A DNA stretch of 64,000 bases, taken from the NCBI RefSeq assembly GCF_001667265.1, contig NZ_LZHW01000007.1, forward strand, positions 1 to 64,000, given 5' to 3'. Origin of the DNA: Mycobacterium sp. ACS4331. GTDB taxonomy: Bacteria; Actinomycetota; Actinomycetes; Mycobacteriales; Mycobacteriaceae. The notes below the pieces were generated by a model, which worked only from the letters and a program-made list of their open reading frames with translations, made no database searches and was not told where the DNA came from. A program made the translations under genes and the position numbers. Below, in pieces: positions 8,471 to 20,250 of the stretch (the first letter of the stretch is position 1; each line of letters starts with the position of its first letter).

Positions 8471-8902
8471 GTGAAAGACGTGGAGAGTCGGCTGGCAGGC
8501 GACCTCTCGCTTGCCGTGATCAGGCTGTCGAGACAATTGAGGTTCCGCCGTCCGGACTCGCCGGTGTCGCTGTCGCAGCTCTCTGCGCTGGCGACGTTGC
8601 ACAAAGAAGGCGCGATGACGCCCGGCACGTTGGCGATCAGGGAGCGGGTGCGACCCCCGTCGATGACGCGGGTGATCGCCGCGCTCGGGGACATGGGTCT
8701 GGTGGTGCGCACGCCGCATCCCGTCGACGGTCGACAGGTGCTGGTGTCGGCCTCCGACGCCGGTGTCGGACTGCTCGAAGCCGAACGGCGCGCCAGCCAG
8801 GAATGGCTGCAGCGCAGGCTCGCGACGTTGAGTTCAGACGAGCGGGCGACGCTGCTGCGCGCGGCTGACCTCATGTCTGCGCTGGTCGACGAAAGCGCGT
8901 GA
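8471..8902 (+). CDS. MarR-family transcriptional regulator (Rv0880-like)
   Basis: 143-residue winged-helix DNA-binding protein. The helix-turn-helix and wing lie in [19 protein letters not shown] and [18 protein letters not shown]. It is highly similar in pattern to Rv0880, a MarR regulator of M. tuberculosis. The GTG at 8471 is chosen because it aligns with that start; the frame upstream is open but Cys-rich and not conserved. Its stop overlaps the GTG of the methyltransferase by 4 bp, so the two are co-transcribed. An inverted repeat directly upstream may be its operator. Confidence 0.87.
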   Translation: MKDVESRLAGDLSLAVIRLSRQLRFRRPDSPVSLSQLSALATLHKEGAMTPGTLAIRERVRPPSMTRVIAALGDMGLVVRTPHPVDGRQVLVSASDAGVGLLEAERRASQEWLQRRLATLSSDERATLLRAADLMSALVDESA

Positions 8903-9714
8903 CAGCCAACGTCATTGACGTCGATGATCCCGACGATCCGAGGTTGGACGACTTTCGCGACCTGAACTCGGTGGACCGTCGCCCAGACCTGCCCAGTGGC
9001 CGCGGCCTGGTGATCGCCGAAGGTGTGTTGGTGGTGCAGCGCATGCTCGCCTCGCGGTTCACCGCGCACGCGATGCTGGGCACCGACCGTCGACTGTCCG
9101 AACTCGCGGCCGACCTCGACGGCGTGGCCGCGCCGTACTACCGGGCCAGTGCGGAGTTGATGGCAGAGGTGGTCGGGTTCCATCTCAACCGCGGGGTGTT
9201 GGCCGCGGCGCGCAGACCGGAGCCGCTGACGGTCCCCGATGTCATCGACGGTGCCCGCACGATCGCGGTGCTCGAGGGCGTGAACGATCACGAGAACCTC
9301 GGATCGATCTTCCGCAACGCAGCCGGATTGGCGGTCGACGCCGTCGTTTTCGGTGCCGGGTGCGCGGATCCGCTGTACCGGCGCGCGGTGCGCGTCTCGA
9401 TGGGACACGCGCTGCTGGTGCCCTTCGCCCGCGCGCAGAGCTGGCCGCAGGATCTGAACATTCTGCGCGACAACGGCTTCGAGATCATCGCCATGACACC
9501 GGACCCTCGGGCGCTGACCCTGGCCGAGGCGCTGGAAGTCCGGCGCGACCATCGCGTGGCATTCATGGTCGGGGCTGAGGGGCCCGGTCTGACCGAGACC
9601 GTCATGCGGGCCAGCGACGCGCGGGTGCGCATCCCGATGTCACGCGGGACGGACTCACTCAACGTCGCCACCGCCGCCGCCTTGGCGTTCTACGAGCGGG
9701 CGAGGGACAGCTAG
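8899..9714 (+). CDS. TrmH/SpoU-family rRNA 2'-O-methyltransferase (Rv0881-like)
   Basis: 271-residue SPOUT-superfamily RNA methyltransferase. It has the three knotted-fold motifs: [15 protein letters not shown] (motif 1, with the catalytic-type Arg), MVGAEGPGL (motif 2, SAM binding) and [17 protein letters not shown] (motif 3). The N-terminal 100 residues form an L30e-like substrate-binding domain. It uses GTG 8899, overlapping the MarR stop (GTGA). The pairing with a MarR regulator is conserved in mycobacteria. The target nucleotide cannot be told from sequence. Confidence 0.88.
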   Translation: MTANVIDVDDPDDPRLDDFRDLNSVDRRPDLPSGRGLVIAEGVLVVQRMLASRFTAHAMLGTDRRLSELAADLDGVAAPYYRASAELMAEVVGFHLNRGVLAAARRPEPLTVPDVIDGARTIAVLEGVNDHENLGSIFRNAAGLAVDAVVFGAGCADPLYRRAVRVSMGHALLVPFARAQSWPQDLNILRDNGFEIIAMTPDPRALTLAEALEVRRDHRVAFMVGAEGPGLTETVMRASDARVRIPMSRGTDSLNVATAAALAFYERARDS

Positions 9715-9724
9715 ATTCGTAGCC

Positions 9725-10015
9725 GTGACCTTGCGCAGAGAATCGGAGCCGACGCCGTGGGGCACTGGGCTGACCGTGGCCGCCTTCACGGCCGCGGTCG
9801 TCGGTGCGCTGATCGTGGTGCTCGGCCTCGGGCTGATGCGGGTCCATCCACTGCTCGCGGTCGGTCTGAACCTCGTCGCGGTGGGCGGTCTGGCGCCGAC
9901 GGTCTGGGGCTGGCGCCGCCTGCCGGTGGCGCGGTGGTTCGTGCTGGGTTCCGGCGTCGGGGTCGCGATCGGATGGTTGGTGCTGCTCGCCATGGCCGCG
10001 TCCGGCCAGATCTGA
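9725..10015 (+). CDS. DUF2537 small membrane protein (Rv0882-like)
   Basis: 96-residue protein with three predicted membrane helices (residues about 15-38, 42-60 and 72-92) and no recognised catalytic motif. It starts at GTG 9725. A TAGATT hexamer (9712-9717), formed partly by the stop codon of the upstream methyltransferase, ends 7 nt before the start, so it may have its own leaderless promoter. It is convergent with sepH, 21 bp away. The position matches Rv0882 in M. tuberculosis. Confidence 0.8.
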   Translation: MTLRRESEPTPWGTGLTVAAFTAAVVGALIVVLGLGLMRVHPLLAVGLNLVAVGGLAPTVWGWRRLPVARWFVLGSGVGVAIGWLVLLAMAASGQI

Positions 10016-10036
10016 GGCCAGCGAGTCCGCGACGGG

Positions 10037-10861
10037 TCAGCGGTCGCCGCTGGAGCGCACGCCGAGCAGCACGTCCTCCCAGCCCGGCACCTCGGGCTTG
10101 GCGCGCTTGGTCCGGGCCTGACGCTTCGGCGGGGCGGGTGCCGGCGTGGGGGCGGGCTGCGGAGCAGGTGCCGGGGTGTGTGCCGCCGGTGCCGGAGTGT
10201 GTGCGACGGGCGCGGTGGGCTCGTCGAAGTCCAGTTGGGCCACCGGTGCCAACGGGCGCAGCGGCCGGGCGAACTTCGGGTCCACCAGTTCCTGGGCCGC
10301 GTCGTCGACGGGCGTGACGGTGCCGCCGTGCGCACCCGGCGCGAAGCGGAAGTGGGCGACGTTGTCGGAGCGGCCGGCCTGCCAGGCCACCTGCACGGTC
10401 CAGCGGCCGTCCTCGTTGCGCCAGGCGTCCCACGACGTGGCGTCGGGGTTGAGTCCTCGCGACACCAGGGCCATGGTCACCGACTCCAGCAGGGTCAGCA
10501 CCGCGGGTCCGTCCGAGAGAACCGGGTGGGCCGCGGTCGCCAGCTCCGCGGCGCGGGACCGCTCCAGCAGCACGGGGTGGGCGAACCGCTCGATGCGCGA
10601 CGGGTCGACCCCCGAGGACTCGGCGAGTTGTTCGACGGACGCACCCGCACGGATGCGGGCCTGGATCTCCTTGGGGCGCAGCACGCTTCTGACCTCGAGT
10701 TCGATCTCTGTCTGTCCCGCGCTGGCGGCGTCGCCGCGGACGGCCGCACGAAGACGTTCGTCGACCCGCAGGCGGAACTTCTCGGTGCGCCCGGTGACGT
10801 CGTCCTCGCAGATGATGTGCCTGCCGTCGACGTCGAGTCCGACCACCTTCAGATCCCGCAT
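10037..10861 (-). CDS. sepH: SepH, FtsZ-assembly regulator (DUF3071)
   Basis: 274-residue actinobacterial cell-division protein; SepH stimulates FtsZ assembly in Streptomyces and mycobacteria. The conserved N-terminal DUF3071 domain (about residues 1-190) includes a helix-turn-helix-like SVEQLAESSGVDPSRIERFAH. An Ala/Pro-rich disordered linker follows (about 215-250, repeats such as HTPAPA), then a short conserved C-terminal block PGWEDVLLGVRSSG. The ATG at 10861 matches the Rv0883c N-terminus (MRDLKVVGLD). It lies downstream of serC on the same strand with a 115-bp gap. Confidence 0.9.
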   Translation of the reverse strand: MRDLKVVGLDVDGRHIICEDDVTGRTEKFRLRVDERLRAAVRGDAASAGQTEIELEVRSVLRPKEIQARIRAGASVEQLAESSGVDPSRIERFAHPVLLERSRAAELATAAHPVLSDGPAVLTLLESVTMALVSRGLNPDATSWDAWRNEDGRWTVQVAWQAGRSDNVAHFRFAPGAHGGTVTPVDDAAQELVDPKFARPLRPLAPVAQLDFDEPTAPVAHTPAPAAHTPAPAPQPAPTPAPAPPKRQARTKRAKPEVPGWEDVLLGVRSSGDR

Positions 10862-10976
10862 GTCGACCTCCTTGGGGCCACCGTGCCGGGCCCGCCTTCA
10901 GCGGACCTTACTGCAGTGGAACCGTGATCTCGGCGTGACACGCTGGCCGGATAACGAACGGATTACGGCAGGTGTG

Positions 10977-13350
<2,374 letters not shown>

Positions 13351-13362
13351 CCCGGAGCGCCG

Positions 13363-15054
13363 ATGCCTCACGTCATCACCCAGTCGTGCTGCAGCGACGG
13401 GTCGTGTGTTTTCGCGTGCCCGGTGAACTGCATTCACCCCACCCCGGACGAACCAGGGTTCGCCACCGCCGAGATGCTCTACATCGACCCCGCGGCGTGC
13501 GTGGACTGTGGTGCGTGTGTCAGCGCCTGCCCCGTCGGCGCGATCGCGCCGGACAGTCAGGTGTCGGCGCAGCAGCGTCCGTTCATCGAGTTGAACGCGG
13601 CGTTCTATCCCGAACGCCGTCCGGGAGAGAAGGTGCCGCCCACCTCGAAGCTCGCGGCGGTGCTGCCCGCTGTCGAGGTTCGTCACCGCGACGCGCCGCT
13701 GACCGTGGCGGTTGTCGGGTCCGGGCCGGCCGCGATGTACGCGGCCGACGAACTGCTGACCCAACCCGGGGTGCGGGTGAACGTCTTCGAGAAACTGCCC
13801 ACGCCCTACGGCCTGGTGCGCGCGGGCGTGGCGCCCGACCACCAGAGCACCAAGCAGGTGACCCGACTGTTCGACCGGATCGCCGCGCGCAGGGGGTTCA
13901 CCTTCTTCCTCAACGTCGAGGTCGGTGCGCACCTGACCCACGCCGACCTGCTCGAGCATCACCACGCGGTGCTCTACGCCGTCGGCGCGCCCAACGACCG
14001 TCGCCTCGACATCGCCGGCGTCGACCTGCCCGGCGTCGGGACGGCCACCGAGATGGTCGCGTGGATCAACGGGCATCCCGACTTCACCGAGTTGCCGGTC
14101 GACCTGAGCCACGAGCGCGTGGTCCTGGTCGGCAACGGCAACGTCGCCCTCGACGTGGCGCGCGTGTTGACGGCCGACCCCGACACGCTGGCGCAGACCG
14201 ACATCTCCGACCACGCGCTCGCGGCACTGCGCGCCTCAAAGGTGCGCGAGGTGGTGGTCGCTGCCCGGCGCGGCCCGGCGCAGTCGGCCTTCACCCTGCC
14301 CGAACTCATCGGGCTGACCGCCACGTCCGAGGTGGTCCTCGACCCGTCCGACCACGAACTGGTACAGCAGGACCTCGCCCGCGAACACGATGCCCTGACC
14401 CGCAACAAACTCGAGGTGCTCGCCAAACTCGGCAGCGCGGACGCGCCGGCCACGAGGCCGCGCATCCGGCTGGCGTACCGGCTCACGCCGTCGCGCATCG
14501 ATGGTGACCAGCGGGCGACCGGTGTGGAGTTCACGGTCACCGGCACGGAGCAGACCCGCCGCATCGACGCGGGGCTGGTGCTGACGTCCATCGGCTATCG
14601 AGGCCGGCCGATCCGTGATCTGCCGTTCGACGACAGCGCCGCGGTGGTGCCCAACGACGGCGGTCGGGTCATCGACCCCGAGACCGGCCGACCCCTCGTC
14701 GGCGCGTACGTCGCGGGATGGATCAAGCGTGGGCCCACGGGGTTCATCGGCACCAACAAGTCCTGCGCGCTGCAGACCGTGCAGCAGCTGGTGGCCGACT
14801 ACAACGCCGGCCGGTTGCGTGATCCGGTGCGGCGCAGCGGTGAGCTCGCCAGGCTCGTCGCCGCGCGTCAACCCGACGTGGTCGACGCCGCGGGGTGGCG
14901 GGCGATCGACGCCGCCGAGGTCGCACGCGGTGGGGGCGTGCGGCCCCGGGACAAGTTCACCGCGGTGCCCGAGATGCTCGCCGCGGCGCGTTCTGCGCCC
15001 AAGCCGACGATTCGGCAGCGCATCCTGAGCACGCTGGCCCCGAGCGGGCACTGA
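13363..15054 (+). CDS. fprB: NADPH-ferredoxin reductase FprB with N-terminal ferredoxin domain
   Basis: 563-residue fusion. Residues 1 to about 75 are a 7Fe/8Fe-type bacterial ferredoxin with an N-terminal Cys cluster (C15, C19, C23) and a second cluster motif CVDCGACVSACP (C46, C49, C52, C56). The remainder is an adrenodoxin-reductase-like flavoprotein with the FAD motif VVGSGPAAMYAADE (about residue 115) and the NADP motif VLVGNGNVALDVARVL. The C-terminal GWIKRGPTGFIGTNK block is typical. It transfers electrons between NADPH and ferredoxin or P450 partners. It lies 12 bp after the diiron oxygenase gene and is probably co-transcribed with it. Confidence 0.93.
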   Translation: MPHVITQSCCSDGSCVFACPVNCIHPTPDEPGFATAEMLYIDPAACVDCGACVSACPVGAIAPDSQVSAQQRPFIELNAAFYPERRPGEKVPPTSKLAAVLPAVEVRHRDAPLTVAVVGSGPAAMYAADELLTQPGVRVNVFEKLPTPYGLVRAGVAPDHQSTKQVTRLFDRIAARRGFTFFLNVEVGAHLTHADLLEHHHAVLYAVGAPNDRRLDIAGVDLPGVGTATEMVAWINGHPDFTELPVDLSHERVVLVGNGNVALDVARVLTADPDTLAQTDISDHALAALRASKVREVVVAARRGPAQSAFTLPELIGLTATSEVVLDPSDHELVQQDLAREHDALTRNKLEVLAKLGSADAPATRPRIRLAYRLTPSRIDGDQRATGVEFTVTGTEQTRRIDAGLVLTSIGYRGRPIRDLPFDDSAAVVPNDGGRVIDPETGRPLVGAYVAGWIKRGPTGFIGTNKSCALQTVQQLVADYNAGRLRDPVRRSGELARLVAARQPDVVDAAGWRAIDAAEVARGGGVRPRDKFTAVPEMLAAARSAPKPTIRQRILSTLAPSGH

Positions 15055-15072
15055 CGTACGTTCCCCGGAGCG

Positions 15073-15861
15073 TCAGCGCCCGGCGCGTGCCGCCCAGCGC
15101 CCGTCGTCGTAGCTGACCCGGATGGGGTGCGAGAACGCCTCCGACACGTTCGCCGAGGTGATCACCGACTGCGCGGGGCCCTGCGCCACCACGTGGCCAT
15201 CGGCGATCAGCAGCGCATGCGTGGTGGTGGTGGGCAGCTCCTCGAGGTGATGGGTCACCACGATCGAGGCCATCTCGGGGTGGCTGACCACGAGTTTGTC
15301 GATCGTCTCGAGCAGCTGCTCGCGGGCGGCCAGGTCCAGACCCGTGGAGGGTTCGTCGAGCAGCAGGATCTTCGGCCGCCCGACCAGCGCCCGTGCGATC
15401 AGCGCACGTCCCCGCTCGCCCTGGGACAGGGTGGTCCAGCGGTCCTGGGCCCGATGGCTCAACCCCAGCGTCTCGATCAGCGTGTCCACCCGCGCCATGT
15501 CGGCCGCCTCTGGGTGCCACCGCATCGGCACGTCGATCGTGCCGGTGATGCCAGTGGCCACCACCTCGCGCAGCCGCAGCGGAAACGACAGCGGATGCCG
15601 CGGGTTGACGTGCCCGATGGTCCGGCGAAGCCGCTGCACTTCGACGCGGCCGAGTCGGCCGCCGAGCACCGTGACGCTGCCCGTCGTCGGATGCTCCTCG
15701 GCGCCGCACAGGCTCAGGATCGTGCTCTTGCCCGCGCCGTTGGGACCCAGCAGTGCCCACTGCTCCCCGGCCCGCACGGTGAACGAAATGCCCTGCAGGA
15801 TCTGGGTTCCGTTGCGACGGAAGGTCACATCCTGCAGTTCCATGACGGGTGGGCTGGGCAC
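15073..15861 (-). CDS. Stand-alone ABC transporter ATP-binding protein
   Basis: 262-residue cytosolic ATPase with Walker A GPNGAGKS, signature LSQGERGR, Walker B ILLLDEPSTGLD and the switch His in VVTHHLEEL. No permease gene is adjacent. The signature and the HxxEE-like switch resemble iron/molybdate-type or ModF-like ATPases, but the substrate cannot be assigned. It starts at GTG 15861; a TAGCAT hexamer (minus strand, 15873-15868) ends 6 nt before it, suggesting a leaderless mRNA. It is convergent with fprB. It has no counterpart at this site in the M. tuberculosis order. Confidence 0.82.
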   Translation of the reverse strand: MPSPPVMELQDVTFRRNGTQILQGISFTVRAGEQWALLGPNGAGKSTILSLCGAEEHPTTGSVTVLGGRLGRVEVQRLRRTIGHVNPRHPLSFPLRLREVVATGITGTIDVPMRWHPEAADMARVDTLIETLGLSHRAQDRWTTLSQGERGRALIARALVGRPKILLLDEPSTGLDLAAREQLLETIDKLVVSHPEMASIVVTHHLEELPTTTTHALLIADGHVVAQGPAQSVITSANVSEAFSHPIRVSYDDGRWAARAGR

Positions 15862-15895
15862 GGCACGATGCTAGGCCATCCCCGTCGGGCGCCGG

Positions 15896-16351
15896 TCACT
15901 GCGCCTGCTGGGCCATCTCCTGGGCCATCGCGCCGTAGTCGACCTCGCGGACGGACTCGGCCAGCGACCACTGGTGCCCGAACGGGTCGCGCAGGATGCC
16001 GTACCGATCGCCCCAGAACTGGTCCTCCAGCGGTGCGACGACGGTCGCGCCCGCATCGAGGGCCCGCTGGAATCGAGCGTCGACGTCCGGGCCGTGCAGG
16101 TGGATCGTCACCGACGCACCGCCGAGCGCGTTCGGGGTCGAGGACTTGCCGTCGTTGTACTCCGGGAAGTCGTCGTTGAGGAACACCGGGGCGCCGTTGA
16201 TCCTCACGCAGGCGTGGATGATCTTGCCCTCGGGATGCGGAAGCCTGATCTCCTCGGTGGCGCCGAATGCCTTGACGTAGAAGTCGATGGCGGCTGCGGC
16301 GTCGTCGACGACGAGGTGCGGCACCAGCATCGGGGTGTTGTCGATGGCCAT
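15896..16351 (-). CDS. Glyoxalase/bleomycin-resistance-fold (VOC) protein (Rv0887c-like)
   Basis: 151-residue vicinal-oxygen-chelate fold protein of the PhnB/glyoxalase-like group. Two beta-alpha-beta-beta-beta repeats are visible: the first around HLVVDDAAAAIDFYVKAFG, the second around DVDARFQRALDAGATV. The FWGDRYGILRDPFGHQW block is typical of the family. Metal and substrate are unknown. It starts at ATG 16351 behind a GGAGAC ribosome-binding site. It occupies the Rv0887c position between fprB and citA. Confidence 0.83.
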   Translation of the reverse strand: MAIDNTPMLVPHLVVDDAAAAIDFYVKAFGATEEIRLPHPEGKIIHACVRINGAPVFLNDDFPEYNDGKSSTPNALGGASVTIHLHGPDVDARFQRALDAGATVVAPLEDQFWGDRYGILRDPFGHQWSLAESVREVDYGAMAQEMAQQAQ

Positions 16352-16419
16352 AACGGTCTCCTCAGGTGAGTGCGGATGTCACCGGTATCGACTCGGCGTG
16401 GCCGCCGAACTCATCGCAC

Positions 16420-17040
16420 TCAGACCACGGAGTAGCGCGGGGGCAGCGCCGCGCGCCCCGTGAGTGAACGCAGCACCGTCGGGCCGTCCCCGAACGCCAC
16501 GGCGATCTGTGCGGCCAGCACGGTCGCGGCGGTCAGCACATCGGAGGGCGGAGTGAACTCGACGCGTGCGGCCTCGGCGATGTCGAGTCCATGCACCGCC
16601 AGTTCGAAGATCCGCGTGGGCAGATAACTGCTCAGCCGGATGCCCACGCCACCGATCACGGTGATCAGCGGGTCGCCGGCCGCGTCGATGTCGGCCAGCG
16701 CCTGCTCGACCAGGGTGTCGATGGTGCTTACCGGATCCGCGCCGAGGGCCTGCCCGGCCTGCCTGCCGCGTTCGACGATCTGCGCGGGATCCAGACTCGC
16801 CGACGCGGCCCGGACGTGAACGTAGTAGCCCGCCGCATCCGCGATGTCCTCCTGGTCGGCAGGGGACTTCAGGTACTCATGCACGGTGACCAGCGAGCGC
16901 GACGTGTGCCCGATCAGCGACCGCAGGTCCCATTCCCCCAGGCCCGGTCCTGACCAGGTGCTGTCTGGGATCTCCCGGACGAGGTCAGCGAATGCGCGCG
17001 CCGCCGACTCGAAGACCGCGCGCCCCTCAGCCGCGGACAA
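16420..17040 (-). CDS. Mycothiol-dependent maleylpyruvate isomerase/DinB-like fold protein
   Basis: About 206 residues of the maleylpyruvate-isomerase N-terminal (MDMPI_N/DinB-like) helical fold, with the metal-site His in SLIGHTSRSL and a second in ELAVHGLDIAEA. Many such mycobacterial proteins are thiol-dependent, metal-binding transferases or isomerases of unknown substrate. The start is uncertain: TTG 17040 (LSAAEGRAVFESA) overlaps the citA stop by 14 bp and suits the domain start, whereas an ATG at 17091 would give 223 residues and a 65-bp overlap. It is read in the same direction directly after citA. Confidence 0.72.
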   Translation of the reverse strand: MSAAEGRAVFESAARAFADLVREIPDSTWSGPGLGEWDLRSLIGHTSRSLVTVHEYLKSPADQEDIADAAGYYVHVRAASASLDPAQIVERGRQAGQALGADPVSTIDTLVEQALADIDAAGDPLITVIGGVGIRLSSYLPTRIFELAVHGLDIAEAARVEFTPPSDVLTAATVLAAQIAVAFGDGPTVLRSLTGRAALPPRYSVV

Positions 17041-18145
17041 CCCGGTCCCATCCGGTGACGTCCTCGGGCCGCCGCGGTGCCGGACCGACATAGAGGGCCG
17101 CGGGCCGGACCAGCTTGCCCAACCGTTTCTGCTCGAGGATGTGGGCGCACCATCCCGCGCTGCGACCGCAGGTGAACATCGCGGGCATCATCTGCGGCGG
17201 CACCCCGGCGAAATCCAGCATGACCGCCGCCCAGAACTCGACATTCGTCTCGATCGCCCGGTCGGGCCGACGCTCCCGAAGTTCGGTCAGCGCCGCCTGC
17301 TCCAGGGCCGCGGCGACCTCGTAGCGCGGTGCGCCCAGCCGCTTGGCCGTGGCGCGCAGCACGCGGGCGCGGGGGTCCTCGGCGCGGTAGACCCGGTGCC
17401 CGAAGCCCATGAGTTTCTCGTTGCGGTCGAGGATGCCCTTGACGACGGAACGCGCGTCACCGGTGCGTTCGACCTCCTCGATCATCGGCAGCACCCGCGC
17501 CGGCGCACCGCCGTGCAGGGGACCACTCATGGCACCCACGGCGCCGGACAGGGCCGCGGCGACATCCGCACCCGTCGAGGCGATCACGCGCGCGGTGAAT
17601 GTCGAGGCGTTCATCCCGTGCTCTGCTGCCGTCACCCAGTACGCATCGATGGCCTCGATGTGTCGTGGGTCCGGTTCGCCCTGCCAACGGGTCATGAATC
17701 GTGCTGTCACGGTGCGACATTCATCGATCACCCGTTGCGGAACGGCGGGCCGGTAGATGCCGCGCGCCGACTGCGCCACATAGGACAGTGCCATCACCGA
17801 AGCACGCGCCAACTGGTCGCGCGCGGTGGCCTCGTCGATGTCCAGCAGCGGCGCGTAGCCCCAGATCGGGGCCAGCATCGCCAGTCCGGCCTGCACGTCG
17901 ACGCGGACGTCGCCGGAGTGGATCGGCAGCGGGAACGGTTCGGCGGGAGCCAGGCTCCGGCCGAACGCGCCGTCGACCAGCAGCGCCCACACGTCGCCGA
18001 ATGTGACGCGGGCACCGACCAGATCCTCGATGTCGACCCCGCGGTATCGCAGCGCGCCGCCGTCCTTGTCGGGTTCGGCGATCTCGGTCTCGAATGCGAC
18101 GACGCCCTCCAGTCCGGGGACGAAATCCTCAGGCACCGCAGTCAT
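17027..18145 (-). CDS. citA: Citrate synthase 2 (CitA)
   Basis: Condenses acetyl-CoA and oxaloacetate to citrate. The 372-residue protein has citrate-synthase signature regions: SGPLHGGAPARV with an active-site His, and [15 protein letters not shown] with the second His. The catalytic Asp region lies in VEFWAAVMLDFAGVP. The start is ATG 18145 (MTAVPEDFVP); the longer open frame above it is not conserved. It is divergent from pdxH across 67 bp. A second citrate synthase, gltA2, lies 3 kb away; the shorter CitA corresponds to Rv0889c. Confidence 0.93.
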   Translation of the reverse strand: MTAVPEDFVPGLEGVVAFETEIAEPDKDGGALRYRGVDIEDLVGARVTFGDVWALLVDGAFGRSLAPAEPFPLPIHSGDVRVDVQAGLAMLAPIWGYAPLLDIDEATARDQLARASVMALSYVAQSARGIYRPAVPQRVIDECRTVTARFMTRWQGEPDPRHIEAIDAYWVTAAEHGMNASTFTARVIASTGADVAAALSGAVGAMSGPLHGGAPARVLPMIEEVERTGDARSVVKGILDRNEKLMGFGHRVYRAEDPRARVLRATAKRLGAPRYEVAAALEQAALTELRERRPDRAIETNVEFWAAVMLDFAGVPPQMMPAMFTCGRSAGWCAHILEQKRLGKLVRPAALYVGPAPRRPEDVTGWDRVVRG

Positions 18146-18212
18146 GCGCTGATTCTCGCACCAGGGGCCGCCGCCGCAGCGGGCAACGGGGGTTCGGGCG
18201 TAGCTTAGGGCG

Positions 18213-18884
18213 GTGTCTGAATCGTGGGATGGGCTTCTGACGTCGATGCGGGTGGAGTACGGCTCGGTCGAGAAGGATGGCAGCGTCGACCTGGACACCG
18301 ACTGGCTCGGTCCCGACCCGGCCACCGGATGGCTGGTCCTGTTGCGCACCTGGCTGGCCGAGGCCCAGGGTGCGGGCGTGGCCGAACCCAACGCGATGGT
18401 GGTGGCCACGGTGCACGATGGAAGGCCCGTGACGCGCACGGTGTTGTGCAAGGGCGTGGACGACACCGGGATCAGCTTCTTCACCAACTATGACTCCGCC
18501 AAGGGCGCCGACCTCGCCGTCACGCCGTATGCCTCCGCGACCTTCCCGTGGTACCAGCTGGGCCGGCAGGTCCATGTCCGCGGGGCCGTCACCAAGGTGA
18601 GCGCCGAGGAGACCGCCGACTACTGGTCGAAACGGCCCCGCGGGTCCCAGTTGGGCGCGTGGGCGTCGGCGCAGTCCCAGCCGATCGAGGACCGTGCCGC
18701 GCTGCTGGCCCAGTTGGCCGACGTCACCGCACGATTCGCCGACGACGCGGAGGTGCCGGTACCGCCGCACTGGGGCGGCTACCGCATCGCACCTGAGGTG
18801 GTCGAGTTCTGGCAGGGCCGGGAGAACCGAGTGCACAACCGGATCAGGATCGCAGACGGGCGCGTGCAGCGCCTGCAGCCGTGA
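18213..18884 (+). CDS. pdxH: Pyridoxine/pyridoxamine 5'-phosphate oxidase
   Basis: FMN enzyme forming pyridoxal 5'-phosphate. The 223-residue protein has the PdxH pattern: [26 protein letters not shown] (FMN binding), [10 protein letters not shown], the [16 protein letters not shown] block, the [14 protein letters not shown] signature and the C-terminal [12 protein letters not shown] signature. It starts at GTG 18213; a TAGCTT hexamer (18201-18206) ends 6 nt before it, suggesting a leaderless transcript. Its TGA overlaps the GTG of the following MFS gene (GTGA). Confidence 0.93.
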   Translation: MSESWDGLLTSMRVEYGSVEKDGSVDLDTDWLGPDPATGWLVLLRTWLAEAQGAGVAEPNAMVVATVHDGRPVTRTVLCKGVDDTGISFFTNYDSAKGADLAVTPYASATFPWYQLGRQVHVRGAVTKVSAEETADYWSKRPRGSQLGAWASAQSQPIEDRAALLAQLADVTARFADDAEVPVPPHWGGYRIAPEVVEFWQGRENRVHNRIRIADGRVQRLQP

Positions 18885-20182
18885 GACGGCTCTTCGCCGA
18901 CACCACACCCCTCAAACAGCCCGACTTCCGCCGGCTGTGGTGGGCTGGGATACCGACCGTCATCGGCGCGAACCTGACGATCTTCGCGGTCCCGGTGCAG
19001 CTGTACGTGCTCACCGAGAACTCGGCGTACGTCGGTCTGGCGGGTGCGTTCGCGTTGGTGCCCCTGATCGTGTTCGGCCTGTGGGGCGGGGCCTGGGCCG
19101 ACGCGATGGACAAGCGCGTGCTGCTGATCATCGCGTCGTGTGGGTTGGCGGCCGCCTCGGTGCTGCTGTGGCTGCAGGCCGCGCTCGGGGTGGACAACGT
19201 CTGGTTGGTGCTGTGCCTGCTGGCGGTCCAGCAGGCGTTCTACGCGATCAACTCACCGACGCGGGCCGCCGCCATCCCGCGGATGCTTCCCGACGAACAG
19301 CTGGCCGCGGCCAACTCGCTGAACATGACCGTGACGCAGTTCGGCGCCATCGTCGGTCCCCTGATGGCCGGCCTGATGCTGGCGTGGGTGGATCTGTCGA
19401 CCCTCTATCTCATCGACGCGATCACATGCCTGGCGCCGATCTGGGCGACGTGGAAGCTGACGTCCATGCCGCCGACGGAGACGGCGGAGGGCGGGTCCCG
19501 CTGGGGCTTCGGAGCCGTGTGGGAGGGCTTCCGGTACCTGGCCGGCAACACCGTCGTGCTGATGTCCTTCGTGGTGGACCTCATCGCGATGATCTTCGGC
19601 ATGCCGCGGGCGCTGTTTCCGCAGATCGCTCATGAGAGCTTCGGCGGTCCGGTCGACGGCGGCACGACGATGGCGCTGCTGGCCGCGGCGATGTCGATCG
19701 GCGCCGTGGCCGGCGGTGTGTTCTCCGGTTGGCTGCCGCGGGTGCGGCGGCAGGGGCTCGCGGTGGTGGTGTCGATCGTCGTCTGGGGTGTGGCGATGAT
19801 CGGCTTCGGCCTGGCCTGCGGATGGGCCGGGGGACAGGCCGGCGTACTGCTCACGGTGGCCGTGGTCTTCCTGGCGGTCGGCGGGGCGGCGGACATGGTG
19901 TCGGCCGCATTCCGGTCGACGATTCTGCAGCAGGCCGCCTCCGACGAGCTCCGGGGCCGCCTGCAGGGTGTCTTCATCGTGGTGGTGGCGGGCGGGCCCC
20001 GCATCGCCGACGTGCTGCATGGTTCGGCGGCCGTGGCCGTCGGCACCGCCGCGGCGGCGGCCGGAGGTGGCGCGCTGGTGGTGATCGGTCTGACGGTGGC
20101 GTCCCTGGCCGTCCCGGCCTTCATCCGCTACCGGGTCGGGGTGGGACTGCCGCGTCAAACGTCCGAGACTGACAAAATATGA
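18881..20182 (+). CDS. MFS transporter (EntS-like exporter)
   Basis: 433-residue membrane transporter with about 12 helices. The motif A region [12 protein letters not shown] after helix 2 and the N-terminal FRRLWWAG block are typical of the enterobactin-exporter-like (EntS/MFS_3) group. Substrate unknown. It starts at GTG 18881 overlapping the pdxH stop. A TetR-family gene follows 68 bp downstream on the same strand and may control it. The C-terminal half has Ala/Gly-rich helices. Confidence 0.83.
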   Translation: MRRLFADTTPLKQPDFRRLWWAGIPTVIGANLTIFAVPVQLYVLTENSAYVGLAGAFALVPLIVFGLWGGAWADAMDKRVLLIIASCGLAAASVLLWLQAALGVDNVWLVLCLLAVQQAFYAINSPTRAAAIPRMLPDEQLAAANSLNMTVTQFGAIVGPLMAGLMLAWVDLSTLYLIDAITCLAPIWATWKLTSMPPTETAEGGSRWGFGAVWEGFRYLAGNTVVLMSFVVDLIAMIFGMPRALFPQIAHESFGGPVDGGTTMALLAAAMSIGAVAGGVFSGWLPRVRRQGLAVVVSIVVWGVAMIGFGLACGWAGGQAGVLLTVAVVFLAVGGAADMVSAAFRSTILQQAASDELRGRLQGVFIVVVAGGPRIADVLHGSAAVAVGTAAAAAGGGALVVIGLTVASLAVPAFIRYRVGVGLPRQTSETDKI

Positions 20183-20250
20183 CGACTGTGAAATGCCCGG
20201 TACGGCACTTTGCGGCCCATGGCGGCATCGACGCCTCTAGCATGCAGGGT

